Of a DNA stretch of 64,000 nucleotides, positions 25,445 through 34,118 are shown in pieces. The stretch's first letter is position 1. Every line of letters starts with the position of its first letter. The notes under the pieces were generated by a model. It ran no database searches, was not told where the DNA came from, and worked only from the letters and a program-made list of their open reading frames with translations. The translations under genes and the position numbers were made by a program. The stretch is from positions 62,001-126,000 of the forward strand of contig JAEUHZ010000033.1 in NCBI GenBank assembly GCA_016795205.1, written 5' to 3'. The DNA is from Planctomycetota bacterium (GTDB taxonomy: Bacteria > Planctomycetota > UBA1135 > GCA-002686595).

Positions 25445-27553
25445 GTGGACCACCTGCTCCTCCATCCGCCGTTCGCCGACCCGACTCAGCCCTACCTGAG
25501 CCTGCCGACGCTCAAGGGGCACCTGCGGGCGCTCGGCCTCGACGCGCGCGTGGTCGACGTGAACCTCGCGGCGGCCTGCTGGCTGCTCGACCCCGAGACG
25601 ATCGCGGACGTCGGACGGCGCCTGGGGGCGCGCTTCTCGCACCTGAACGGGCGCTACCAGCTCGACCTCGAGGAGCAGCGCGAGTACCTGGCCCTGGCCG
25701 AGGCCCGCCCCAAGCTGGAGCGGATCCTGGGCGCATCGCCCGCTCCACTCGACGTGTTCCGCACGCGCGAGCGGTTCTTCGACGCCGCGACCTACACCCA
25801 CGCGCGGCGCCAGGTCGAGGACTACTTCGATGCGCTGAGCGCCGCGCACTGGCCATTCCGCTTCGGGTTCAACACGGCGAGCCACGGCGTCGCGCCGTGG
25901 AGCTTCGACCTGCTCGAACGCTACGAGGCGGAGCGGCGGAGCCCGTTGGTCTCGTTCTACGAGGAGTTCCTGATCAGCGCGGCCGAGTGGGACTGGGACC
26001 GCCCGGAGGGTCCCCCCTGCGACGTGTCGGAGGCCGCCTTCGTGGGCATCTCGATCGTGTTCCCCTCCCAGGTGCCCGAGGCGCTGTGCCTGGCACGCGC
26101 GGTGAAGCGGCGCGCGCCGCAGGCCTTCGTGGCCTTGGGAGGGCCGGCCATCCACCAGGTCGCGATCCACCTCGACGACGGGCGGCGCCGGAGGCTCCTC
26201 GAATGGTGCGACGGCCTGGGGGTCTTCGAGGGCGAGGCGACGCTCGCAGCGCTCCTGCCGCGCCTCGACGCCTGGCGGAACGCGCCGGACCCCGGAGCGC
26301 GCTTCGCGCTCCTGTGCGACGTGCCCAACCTGATGCTCGCCGAGCCGTCCGGAACGGCGACGCACACGGGCCCGCGTTGGTCGCTGGACTTGCGCGAAGC
26401 GGCGATGCCGGACTACTCCGACCTGGACCTCGACGCCTATCTCGCCCCGAGCCGCACCTTGCTCTATGCGCCGACGCGCGGCTGCTACTGGGGGCAGTGC
26501 TCGTTCTGCTACTACGGCCTGGCGGAGACCGCGACCGCCAGCTACCGCGAGATCCCGCCGGAGCGCGCGGCTTCCGAGCTGGGCCAGCTCGCACGCCGCT
26601 ACGGCGTGAGGAACGTCTACCTGTCGTGCGACGTCTTGTCGCCGAAGTACGCGCTGCGCCTGGCCGACGCCCTGATCGAGAAGGGCGTCAAGATCCGCTG
26701 GTCGAGCGACCTCAAGATCGAGAAGTACTTCACGCCCGAGCGCTGCGCCCGGCTCTTCGAGGCCGGGTTGCGATCGGCCGCGTTCGGCATCGAGAGCGGC
26801 TCGGACCGCATCCTCGACTTGATGCGCAAGGGTTGCGACCGGGCCACGATGACCGCCGTGAACCGCGCCTTCCACGAGGCCGGGGTGGCGACCGAGTGGA
26901 TGACGTTCACGGACCACCCCGACGAGACGGTCGAGGAGGCGCTCTCGACCGTGGCCTGGATCGCGGAAGAGGAGGACGCGATCGACCTGTTCCTCGTGGG
27001 CCAGTTCGGGCTCGAGGCCGGCTCGCACGTGGCGCAGGACCCCGCGCGCTACGGCGTGCGGCGCGTGTACCACGCCGCGGGCGACGATCTGCGGCTCTAC
27101 GCCCTGTTCGACACGGCGCGCGGTCCACGCTCGCGCGACGCCCAGCAACGTGTCGACGCCGCCATCGGCGAGCTGGCCGCGCGCTGGGAGCTGCATCCCT
27201 ATCCGTGGGCCGGGGCGATCTCGACCCACCACACCTTCCTGCACTTCCTGGAGTTCGGCCCACGGGCGTTCCGGTCCCACTTCCAGCGCGCGCCGCAGGC
27301 TGTCCACGGACCGCTGCCGCCGCCGCCCGTATCGCACATCGCGGGTCTGCGCGAGCGCGCGCGCTTCGACCTCGGGCGCATGGCCGAGAACGAGCGCGCG
27401 TTCCTCTCCGACTACCTGCCCGGAGCGCTGCGCGCCGTCGCGCGCGGCCGCCGTGGGTTCGGCGAGCCACAGTCCGGCCCGGCGGCGCCGCTGTCGGTCG
27501 AGGACTACGACCGCGCGGCCGCGCTCGGCCCCAAGCTCTACCGCGGAGACTGA
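25445..27553 (+). CDS. B12-binding-type radical SAM protein
   Basis: A protein of 702 residues from GTG at 25445, with GAAGGA 8 bases upstream. The N-terminal part (LLLHPPFADPTQPYLSLPTL) and EAAFVGISIVFPSQVPEALCLARAVKRR look like the cobalamin-binding domain of COG1032 enzymes. The radical SAM core starts near residue 340. Its cluster motif is RGCYWGQCSFC, that is Cys347-x4-Cys352-x2-Cys355, one residue longer than the usual Cx3Cx2C. The core also shows SDLKIEKYFTPE and FGIESGSDRILDLMRKG, typical of the barrel. The C-terminal 170 residues are unassigned. Substrate unknown; such enzymes methylate or rearrange unactivated carbons. No partner or precursor-peptide gene is adjacent. Confidence 0.85.
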   Translation: MDHLLLHPPFADPTQPYLSLPTLKGHLRALGLDARVVDVNLAAACWLLDPETIADVGRRLGARFSHLNGRYQLDLEEQREYLALAEARPKLERILGASPAPLDVFRTRERFFDAATYTHARRQVEDYFDALSAAHWPFRFGFNTASHGVAPWSFDLLERYEAERRSPLVSFYEEFLISAAEWDWDRPEGPPCDVSEAAFVGISIVFPSQVPEALCLARAVKRRAPQAFVALGGPAIHQVAIHLDDGRRRRLLEWCDGLGVFEGEATLAALLPRLDAWRNAPDPGARFALLCDVPNLMLAEPSGTATHTGPRWSLDLREAAMPDYSDLDLDAYLAPSRTLLYAPTRGCYWGQCSFCYYGLAETATASYREIPPERAASELGQLARRYGVRNVYLSCDVLSPKYALRLADALIEKGVKIRWSSDLKIEKYFTPERCARLFEAGLRSAAFGIESGSDRILDLMRKGCDRATMTAVNRAFHEAGVATEWMTFTDHPDETVEEALSTVAWIAEEEDAIDLFLVGQFGLEAGSHVAQDPARYGVRRVYHAAGDDLRLYALFDTARGPRSRDAQQRVDAAIGELAARWELHPYPWAGAISTHHTFLHFLEFGPRAFRSHFQRAPQAVHGPLPPPPVSHIAGLRERARFDLGRMAENERAFLSDYLPGALRAVARGRRGFGEPQSGPAAPLSVEDYDRAAALGPKLYRGD

Positions 27554-27574
27554 CCGCCGGCAGTGGACCAGCCT

Positions 27575-27593
27575 GCCGCCCAGCGTGGGCGGC
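27575..27593. terminator. Hairpin between convergent genes
   Basis: A perfect 8-bp stem GCCGCCCA/TGGGCGGC with a 3-base loop lies between the radical SAM stop and the convergent exported-protein stop. There is no T-run on either side, so it may be only a pause or RNA-stability element serving both transcripts. Confidence 0.35.
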
Positions 27594-27629
27594 GAGCGCA
27601 CGGCCCCACGCCGCGCTCTGCCCCCCGAC

Positions 27630-29066
27630 TCACATCCCGTCGATCGTGAACGGGAAGGTCATGGCCAGGCGGCCGTCGTCCCGCAGGTACGTCGCCAGGG
27701 ACTGGTGGATGCCGTTCGCGGTCCCGAACGACTCTCCCGCGACGAGCATGCCCGGCCGAATCACGACCTCCATGCGCCGTGACCACTGGTCGGGGTTGGC
27801 GGGGAAGTGGTGCGGGTTGTGCATGAGCGTCTGGACCGAGAAGCGGACCTCGCCGGTCACGAGGCGCGGCACGACCAGGCTCGGACGCCGGTCCATCGTC
27901 ACGGGCCAGGTGCGCCGGACGGCGGAGAGGTCCGTATGGAACGGCTGCCCGAAGATCACGAGGTCGGTGCCCCCGCCGCCCGAGCCGACGAGTTGGTGGC
28001 ACTCCGCGATCGTGATCGTGGTCGAGCACGATCGGGTGCCGCCGATCGGATCGGTCACCGTGAAGGTCACGACGAAGGTGCCGGCCTGCGCGCCCGAGGG
28101 CGTCCACGCGAACTGCGACACGGCCGGCTGGCCGGTGAGGGGCAAGGGCGGGTTCATCGCGGCGCCGGGCGGCAGACCCGTGACGGACAGGGTCACGCTG
28201 GCGCCGGGCACGCCGCTCGTCGACTGACCAGAGACGGTGAACACGAGCGGGACGCCGACGGAGCCCATCACGGCTGCCGGCGCGCTGCACAGCGGCTCGC
28301 CGAACGGCGCCTCGCAGGACAGGTTCACGCGGTCGATCCCGCCGGGCTGGTCGACGAACAGGTCCGCCAGGCGATCCGACGTGATGCCATTCCCTGCCGC
28401 GCCCTGGCTCAGCGCGCAGCTCGAGACGACCGCGCACGTCGACGGGTCGATCTGGTAGACGCGACCCGAGTAGCCCAGCATCACGAGGTAGTTCCCGCAC
28501 ATCGTGAGCCCGTCCGCCGAATCGCCCGGTGGATTCGGACAGACCTGCAGCACCTGGCAGGTCTGCGGGTCGAAGCGGTAGAGGTTCTGCGAATCGCCCC
28601 TCCACAGGTGCTGCCCGTCGTTCGTCAGCCCCTCCGCGAGGTCGTCGCCCGGCGGATCGCAGAACCCGAGCAACTGGCAGGTCAGCGGGTCGATGCGGAA
28701 CAGCAGGCCCAGTTGGAAGTCGTAGTGGTAGAGCACGCCTCCGAGCAGCGTGAGCTCGCTCGGCTGCCCACCGCCGGGCGCGACGCAGGAACGGATCTCG
28801 GCGCAGCCGTTGCGCGTGTCGACGAGCCGCAGACGCTGCGCGCTGAAGTCCGTGATCCAGGCCAACCCGTCACCGGCCCAGGCCTCCCCGTTGCGCGCCG
28901 TGCTCGAGACGCACACCCCGACGCGCTCGCAGGCGACGCCGCCCACGACCGGCAGCGCACCGACGGCACCCGGCGGATCGGTCGCAGCGCCGCGGGCGGG
29001 GAAGACGGGCATCGAGGGCGCGCTGGCGAGCGCGAGCAGTACGGAGAGCATGGCGAGAGACCTCAC
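27630..29066 (-). CDS. Exported protein with beta-propeller-like repeats and Ig-like domain
   Basis: About 478 residues. GTG at 29066 gives a signal peptide MRSLAMLSVLLALASA and lies about 23 bases after a predicted transcription start; the longer reading from 29123 begins inside the promoter. Residues 50-260 contain Cys-rich repeats such as LYRFDPQTCQVLQVC, LLFRIDPLTCQLLGFC and VYQIDPSTCAVVSSC, a likely propeller of disulfide-bearing blades. An Ig-like putative domain follows (GVPLVFTVSG...SVTGLPPGAAMNPP). The C-terminal region is unrecognised. No enzymatic motif; probably a secreted or surface protein, similar in style to the 8981-11686 gene. Confidence 0.68.
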   Translation of the reverse strand: MRSLAMLSVLLALASAPSMPVFPARGAATDPPGAVGALPVVGGVACERVGVCVSSTARNGEAWAGDGLAWITDFSAQRLRLVDTRNGCAEIRSCVAPGGGQPSELTLLGGVLYHYDFQLGLLFRIDPLTCQLLGFCDPPGDDLAEGLTNDGQHLWRGDSQNLYRFDPQTCQVLQVCPNPPGDSADGLTMCGNYLVMLGYSGRVYQIDPSTCAVVSSCALSQGAAGNGITSDRLADLFVDQPGGIDRVNLSCEAPFGEPLCSAPAAVMGSVGVPLVFTVSGQSTSGVPGASVTLSVTGLPPGAAMNPPLPLTGQPAVSQFAWTPSGAQAGTFVVTFTVTDPIGGTRSCSTTITIAECHQLVGSGGGGTDLVIFGQPFHTDLSAVRRTWPVTMDRRPSLVVPRLVTGEVRFSVQTLMHNPHHFPANPDQWSRRMEVVIRPGMLVAGESFGTANGIHQSLATYLRDDGRLAMTFPFTIDGM

Positions 29067-29095
29067 GTTGCAGGACGCAGAAGAGCAGTTCGCGC

Positions 29096-29123
29096 AGCGT
29101 AGTGGGTCGCGCCATGCGCACAA
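29096..29123 (-). promoter_or_regulatory. Putative sigma-70 promoter of the exported-protein gene
   Basis: On the minus strand TTGTGC (29123-29118) and TACGCT (29101-29096) are separated by 16 bases. This would start transcription near 29089 and supports the GTG start at 29066. Matches to consensus are moderate. Confidence 0.35.
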
Positions 29124-29239
29124 GTCTCGGGCCCGGCGAGCCCCGGCATGAACGCACGTTCATCACTGGGCAGCCGCCGCGGGGGCCGCAGCGCACGGCT
29201 CGCAGCGCGGACGCGGCGCCCTGGGCCGCGGAACGCCGT

Positions 29240-30361
29240 TCAGGGCCGCGGAGCGGCCAGCATCGCCGACCACGCACCGGTGATGGCGGCCGTGAAATCG
29301 TAGTCGTCGGGGATGCGGATGCCGAACGTCAGGCCCGCGGCGGAGAGCTCGTCGGCGAAGGAGCGCAGGGACTCGTCGCGGCCCAGCGGGTCACCTCGAC
29401 GAGCCACCGCGTGGATCTTGCGGTCGAGACGCGCCGCGACCGAGCGGCCGCGCTCGCGCACGAAACGCGCGCTGTCGCGCCGCCCGAAGGCCGCGACCAC
29501 GTCGGCCTGGATCGCAGAGCCGTGGCGGGCGATCAGCGGCTGCGGGATGCCGTCATCACCGCGCGCCCCCAGTGCGGACTCCAGACACGCGAGGCGCGCG
29601 GCGACGCGCGGGAGGCGCAGCGCGGCGATCGCGCCCGCCGACGGCCCCTCGTCGGCGACGCGCGGCAGGTTCAGGCCGTAGAACGAGCGCATGTCGAGCG
29701 GATCGGGATCGAAGGCGTACACCGCGTCGAAGGCGTGCGCGTAATCGAGCTGGAGCCGGATCACGCTCGCGCCCCCCAGCCCCGAGCCCGTCAGGAAGCG
29801 TCGCTCCGCCCAAGCTCCAGCGAACAGGTGCCGCTCGAGCACCGGGATCAGGTCGGTCACGAGCGCCTCGCCGTTCGGCCCTTCGTTGACCGAATCGAGG
29901 AACAGGTGGTGCGGGCGGATCCCGCGCGGATCCAGCACGACCAGGACCAGCCCCGCCGGGACGCCGATGCGCGCCAGACGCTCGGCGACGTGCACCGGGT
30001 CCTCGCCCAGATCGGGCACGTGGTAAACGACGGACGGGGTGGTGTCCGACACGCCGGCCTCGGGGAGCACGACCTCGGCGCCGACCGTGCGCGGGCGGCC
30101 GAAGGCACGCGTCAGCGCCGGTGACTCGACCTCGAAGCGACGTGAACGGCCGGTGGGTTCAGGTTCCGAGGCGGACGGGGAGCTGGGCTCGACCTCGGCC
30201 TCGACCGCGACCGTGGACTCGAGCTCGGGCTCCGGCGTGGCGACCGCGGTGACGCGCTCGGCCCGGTACGGCAGGAAGACCGCAGCGCGCGGCGGCCGCT
30301 CGGGGGGAGCGGCACAGGCGGCGGAGATCACGAGGACGAGGCAGGGGGCCAGCCGGGACAC
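29240..30361 (-). CDS. Lipoprotein with esterase-like alpha/beta hydrolase domain, nucleophile apparently missing
   Basis: About 373 residues from GTG at 30361. The signal LAPCLVLVISAACA ends at a Cys and is followed by an acidic Pro/Glu/Ser linker (residues 35-75). The second half resembles the esterase D/putative esterase fold, with LVLVVLDPRGIRPHHLFLDS, then GSGLGGASVIRLQLDYAHAFDAVYAFDPDP. In active members the nucleophile elbow is GxSxGG; here the same place reads GSGLGG, which puts Gly at the nucleophile position. This suggests a non-catalytic, binding role unless the alignment shifts by one. It stands alone between two unrelated genes. Confidence 0.6.
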   Translation of the reverse strand: MSRLAPCLVLVISAACAAPPERPPRAAVFLPYRAERVTAVATPEPELESTVAVEAEVEPSSPSASEPEPTGRSRRFEVESPALTRAFGRPRTVGAEVVLPEAGVSDTTPSVVYHVPDLGEDPVHVAERLARIGVPAGLVLVVLDPRGIRPHHLFLDSVNEGPNGEALVTDLIPVLERHLFAGAWAERRFLTGSGLGGASVIRLQLDYAHAFDAVYAFDPDPLDMRSFYGLNLPRVADEGPSAGAIAALRLPRVAARLACLESALGARGDDGIPQPLIARHGSAIQADVVAAFGRRDSARFVRERGRSVAARLDRKIHAVARRGDPLGRDESLRSFADELSAAGLTFGIRIPDDYDFTAAITGAWSAMLAAPRP

Positions 30362-30771
30362 GGTCGTCGTCTCGTCGGCACGCAGCCGGCGGAACCTGAC
30401 CGGAAAGACGGCTGTCCCGGCCGCGATCCCCCACCGGTCCCACCCGCGCCGTCGGTGGGGCTCCGCGGGGTGGACCCGTGACCACGCTCGACCGGGCGCG
30501 GGGGGCGTCCTGGGTTCGAGGCAGCACCCCCCGCTCCCCCACGACGCGCGCCCACGCTGGAGTCGCCGCCCTGCGCGCCACGCGCTGAGCGCAGGCTTCG
30601 TGCTCGGTCAGGTGAGCTCGTGGGCGATCGGCCCCGCGCGCGCTGCGGCTCCGGTCTCGCACACAGCGCCGCCCGCGAATCGTCCGGCGCCAGCGCGCAC
30701 TCGCACGCGTGGACGCTGCGTGACGCCGCGGCTACGCTCCTGCGCCCTGCACGCCCCCGCGGGAGCGCACC
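30362..30771. other. Gene-free divergent region, 410 bases
   Basis: No credible gene in 410 very GC-rich bases between the minus-strand lipoprotein and the plus-strand E1 gene. It includes the candidate E1 promoter at 30710-30738. Several G- and C-runs (for example GGGGGGCGTCC and CACCCCCCG) can pair but give no clear terminator. Confidence 0.45.
30710..30738 (+). promoter_or_regulatory. Putative sigma-70 promoter of the E1/acyltransferase operon
   Basis: TGGACG (30710-30715) and TACGCT (30733-30738) are 17 bases apart. Transcription would begin near 30745, leaving a short leader with a GGGAG ribosome site before the GTG at 30772. Confidence 0.4.
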
Positions 30772-33015
30772 GTGAGCACGAATCGCGTCGCCGTCGTCGA
30801 GCAGAATCTCGACCGCTATCTCGAGAGCGCCGCTCCGGCGCAGACGCTGCTCGCGCCGGACGAGCCCCTCGCGGCCGGCTCGCGGCTCACCGCGCGCAAG
30901 GCGGTCGAGCTCTTCGAGGATCAGGTCTTGTCGCGCGCGCTCGACGTCGCGGCGCGCGAGCTCAAGCGCACGAACCGCAGCTTCTACACGATCAGCTCGG
31001 CGGGCCACGAGAACAACGCCGTGGTCGGGGCATTGCTGCGACTCGACGACCCGTGCTTCCTGCACTACCGCTCCGGCGGGCTCATGATGGCCAGGAGCCG
31101 CCTGCTCGCGGGGAGCACGCCGTCGTTCGACACGCTGCTCTCCCTGTGCGCGTCCAAGGAAGACCCGATCAGCCGTGGACGCCACAAGGTGTGGGGCAGC
31201 AAGGCGCTGTGGGTCCCGCCCCAGACGTCGACGATCGCCTCGCACATCCCCAAGGCCGTCGGGCTGGCGTTCGCGATCGCGCGCGGGCGGCGCACTGGCG
31301 TCCCGACCGCCCTGGCGCGCGATTCGATCGTGCTGTGCAGCTTCGGCGACGCATCGGCCAACCACTGCACGGCGCTCGCGGGCTTCAATGCCGCGCGCTA
31401 CGTCCAACGCCGCGGGAACCCGATGCCGATCCTGTTCCTGTGCGAGGACAACGGCATCGGCATCTCGGTCGAGACGCCGCACGGCTGGATCGCGGACAAC
31501 TTCGCGCACCAGCCGCATCTGCGCTATTTCCACGCCGCAGGCGACCTCGACGCCGTGTGGGAGGCTTGCACGGCCGCGATCGAGCACTGTCGGGGCGCGC
31601 GCAGCCCGACCTTCTTGCACCTCTCGACCACGCGCCTGTGGGGCCATGCCGGCAGCGACGTCGAGACGACCTACCGCACCCTGGAGGAGATCGAGGCCGT
31701 CGAGGCCCGGGATCCACTGCTGGCCAACGCGCAGCGACTCGTCGAGACCGGCGCTGCGGCGCCAGCCGATCTACGGGCCCTCGTGCGCGACACGCGCGAG
31801 CGCGTGCTGGCCGCCGCCGACGAAGCCGCCCGCCGGCCCCGGCTCGTCACGCGCGCCGAGGTCGAGGCGCCGCTGGCGCCGTTCGACGAGGCCCGCGTGC
31901 GCGCGCGCGCCGCGCGCGTGGTCTCGCCCGAAGAGCGCCGGGCGTTCTTCGGCGCCAGCCTCCCCGAGGAGGCGTCCAGCGCCACGAAGCGCACGCTGGC
32001 GGCCCACGTGAACGCTGCACTCCACGACCTCCTGCTCCAGCACCCGGAGATCCTGCTCTTCGGTGAGGACACCGCGAAGAAGGGCGGTGTGTACGGGGTC
32101 ACGCAGGGCCTGCAGAAGCGCTTCGGCATCGCGCGCGTGTTCGACACGCTGCTCGACGAGACCACGATCCTGGGGCTGGCGCAGGGCGCGGCACACGTCG
32201 GCTTCCTGCCGCTGCCCGAGATCCAGTACCTGGCGTACGTCCACAACGCGCTCGACCAGATCCGCGGCGAGGCCTGCTCGCTGTCGTACTTCTCCGACGG
32301 CCAGTTCACGAACCCCATGGTCGTGCGGATCCAGGGCTTGGCGTACCAGAAGGGCTTCGGGGGCCACTTCCACAACGACAACTCGGTGGGCGCGCTGCGC
32401 GACATCCCGGGACTCATGCTGGCGGTCCCCGCCCGCGGCGACGACGCGGTGCGCATGCTGCGCGGAGCGGTTGCGGCCGCCAAGGAGCACGGGCGTGTCG
32501 TCGCGTTCCTCGAGCCGATCGCGCTGTACCACGAGAAGGATCTGCATGAGGATGGCGACGGGCTGTGGCTCTCCGGCTATCCACCGCCGTCCACGGACCC
32601 GCGGGACGTGCTGCTTCCGGGCGACGTCGGCATCTACGGGCCTGACTACCGCGACGTGCTGATCGTCTCGTACGCGAACGGCCTGCGGCTTTCCTTGCGT
32701 GTCGCGCGCATGCTCGAGCGCGAGCGCGGCCTGAAGGCGCGCGTCCTGGACCTGCGCTGGCTCGCGCCACTGCCCCTCGACGTGCTGCGCCGCCATGCGG
32801 CCGAGTGCGGCCGGGTCGTCGTCGTCGACGAGTGCCGCGCGACCGGCGGCGGCGTGGCCGACGCGATCGTGGCCGACCTCGCCGAGCACGCCGTGCGCGC
32901 CCGGGTCGCCAGCGTGCGCGCCGCCGACTGCTACGTGCCGCTGGGCTCCGCCACGTCCGCCGTGCTCGTCGGCGAGGAGCAGATCGAGGCCGCGATCCAC
33001 GAGGTGCTGGCGTGA
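30772..33015 (+). CDS. Fused alpha/beta 2-oxoacid dehydrogenase E1 component (branched-chain type)
   Basis: A protein of 747 residues in which both E1 subunits are joined. The alpha part (about 1-370) has RSFYTISSAGHENNAVVGAL, HYRSGGLMMAR and the thiamine-diphosphate motif SFGDASANHC...FNAA near residues 190-206. The beta part (about 405-747) has LFGEDTAKKGGVYGVTQGL, DTLLDETTILGLAQGAA and VVVVDECRATGGGVADAI. It should decarboxylate a branched-chain or related 2-oxoacid and acylate a lipoyl E2; no E2 or E3 gene is in the window. The next gene, a FabD-like acyltransferase, overlaps its stop (GTGA). This suggests the acyl product is destined for lipid or other acyl-carrier chemistry. Confidence 0.87.
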   Translation: MSTNRVAVVEQNLDRYLESAAPAQTLLAPDEPLAAGSRLTARKAVELFEDQVLSRALDVAARELKRTNRSFYTISSAGHENNAVVGALLRLDDPCFLHYRSGGLMMARSRLLAGSTPSFDTLLSLCASKEDPISRGRHKVWGSKALWVPPQTSTIASHIPKAVGLAFAIARGRRTGVPTALARDSIVLCSFGDASANHCTALAGFNAARYVQRRGNPMPILFLCEDNGIGISVETPHGWIADNFAHQPHLRYFHAAGDLDAVWEACTAAIEHCRGARSPTFLHLSTTRLWGHAGSDVETTYRTLEEIEAVEARDPLLANAQRLVETGAAAPADLRALVRDTRERVLAAADEAARRPRLVTRAEVEAPLAPFDEARVRARAARVVSPEERRAFFGASLPEEASSATKRTLAAHVNAALHDLLLQHPEILLFGEDTAKKGGVYGVTQGLQKRFGIARVFDTLLDETTILGLAQGAAHVGFLPLPEIQYLAYVHNALDQIRGEACSLSYFSDGQFTNPMVVRIQGLAYQKGFGGHFHNDNSVGALRDIPGLMLAVPARGDDAVRMLRGAVAAAKEHGRVVAFLEPIALYHEKDLHEDGDGLWLSGYPPPSTDPRDVLLPGDVGIYGPDYRDVLIVSYANGLRLSLRVARMLERERGLKARVLDLRWLAPLPLDVLRRHAAECGRVVVVDECRATGGGVADAIVADLAEHAVRARVASVRAADCYVPLGSATSAVLVGEEQIEAAIHEVLA

Positions 33016-34013
33016 GCCGCATCGCGCTCCTGTGCCCCGGCCGGGGCTCCTACGCGGAGAAGCAGCTCGCCTCGCTGCCGGCTTCCCACCCCTGGATCGA
33101 CGCCGCGGAGGGCATCCGCCGCGAGCACGGGCTGCAGCCCCTGGCCGAGCTCGACCGCGCCGCGAAGTTCGATCGCAAGGTGCATCTGCACCCGGCCAAC
33201 GTCTCGCCGCTCATCTACCTCGTGTCCATGCTCGACGCGGCCGCCGTCCAGGCCGAGCACCGCGCCGTCGCCGTCGCCGGGAACTCGCTGGGCTGGTACA
33301 CGGCACTGGCCGTGGGTGGCGCGCTGTCCTTCGAGGACGGCTTCCGCCTCGTGCAGGAGATGTCGCGACTCCAGCACGAGCACCAGGAGGCGCACGGCGG
33401 CGGCCAGGTGATCTTCCCCCTGGTCGGCGAGGACTGGCGCCGCGATCCCGCGCGCGAGGAGGCCGTCGAGGCCGCCGTGGCGAGCTCCGGCGGCGAGGCC
33501 TTCCCCTCCATCCGCCTCGCCGGCCTGGCCGTCCTGGCGGGATCCGACGCGGGCATCGCGCACCTGAAGAGCACGCTCCCCAAGGTCAAGAGCGGCTCGA
33601 ACCAGTACCCGATCCAGCTCGAGCAGCATGGCCCCTACCACACGCCGCTCGTGAGCGGCGTGGCGGAGCGCGCGCGCGCGACACTCTCGCACCTCGCATT
33701 CACGCGCCCGCGCGTCACCCTGATCGACGGGCGTGGCGTGCGCTTCAGCCCGTGGTCGACCGACGTGGACGCCCTGCGCTCCTACACGCTCGGCCCCCAG
33801 ATCGTCGAGCCGTTCGACTTCGGCCTCTCGATCCGCGTCGCGCTGCGCGAGCACGCGCCCGAGCACCTCGTGTGCCCGGGACCCGGCAACACGCTGGGCG
33901 GCGTGGTCGGCCAGGCACTCGTCGCCGAGGGCTGGCGCGGGATCCGCGACAAGGAGGACTTCACGCGTGTGCAGGAGGGTGCACAGCCCGTCCTGGTCTC
34001 GATGCGCCGCTAG
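33012..34013 (+). CDS. FabD-like acyltransferase
   Basis: A protein of 333 residues starting at the GTG that overlaps the E1 stop. It has the malonyl/acyl-transferase fold: N-terminal IALLCPGRGSY, nucleophile elbow AGNSLGWY with Ser92, and the catalytic His in QHGPYHTPL (about residues 205-213). In malonyl-specific enzymes the elbow is usually GHSLGE and a conserved Arg follows in an R-G-x-x-M-Q-type motif. Here these read GNSLGW and EMSRLQ. The carboxylate-binding Arg therefore seems absent, pointing to a non-malonyl acyl group. Coupling to an E1 enzyme fits an acyl group derived from a 2-oxoacid. The stop lies 3 bases before repeat copy 2. Confidence 0.78.
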   Translation: MSRIALLCPGRGSYAEKQLASLPASHPWIDAAEGIRREHGLQPLAELDRAAKFDRKVHLHPANVSPLIYLVSMLDAAAVQAEHRAVAVAGNSLGWYTALAVGGALSFEDGFRLVQEMSRLQHEHQEAHGGGQVIFPLVGEDWRRDPAREEAVEAAVASSGGEAFPSIRLAGLAVLAGSDAGIAHLKSTLPKVKSGSNQYPIQLEQHGPYHTPLVSGVAERARATLSHLAFTRPRVTLIDGRGVRFSPWSTDVDALRSYTLGPQIVEPFDFGLSIRVALREHAPEHLVCPGPGNTLGGVVGQALVAEGWRGIRDKEDFTRVQEGAQPVLVSMRR

Positions 34014-34016
34014 ACC

Positions 34017-34118
34017 GGAAGCTGACCCCCTTCGCTGGACCTACCACTACCCCTGGGGTCGCGGCTGCAGTTACCAGCACTACCTGTAGTGCTGGTCCAG
34101 CGAAGGGGGTCAGCTTCC
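34017..34118. repeat. Palindromic repeat element, copy 2 (25-bp inverted termini)
   Basis: Perfect 25-bp inverted repeats at 34017-34041 and 34094-34118 share their sequence with copy 1. The interior (52 bp) is unrelated and carries its own hairpin, CCAGCACTAC-CT-GTAGTGCTGG (34074-34095). The element fills the gap between convergent genes. It begins 3 bases after the acyltransferase stop, and its right arm supplies the last codons and the TGA of galactokinase on the minus strand. It could act as a two-way terminator. Confidence 0.9.

Noticed and set aside
24206-27601. A 1131-codon open frame on the minus strand
   Set aside because: Only the last 305 codons (tadE-like) are genuine. The rest is the antisense shadow of the radical SAM gene and its composition is unnatural.
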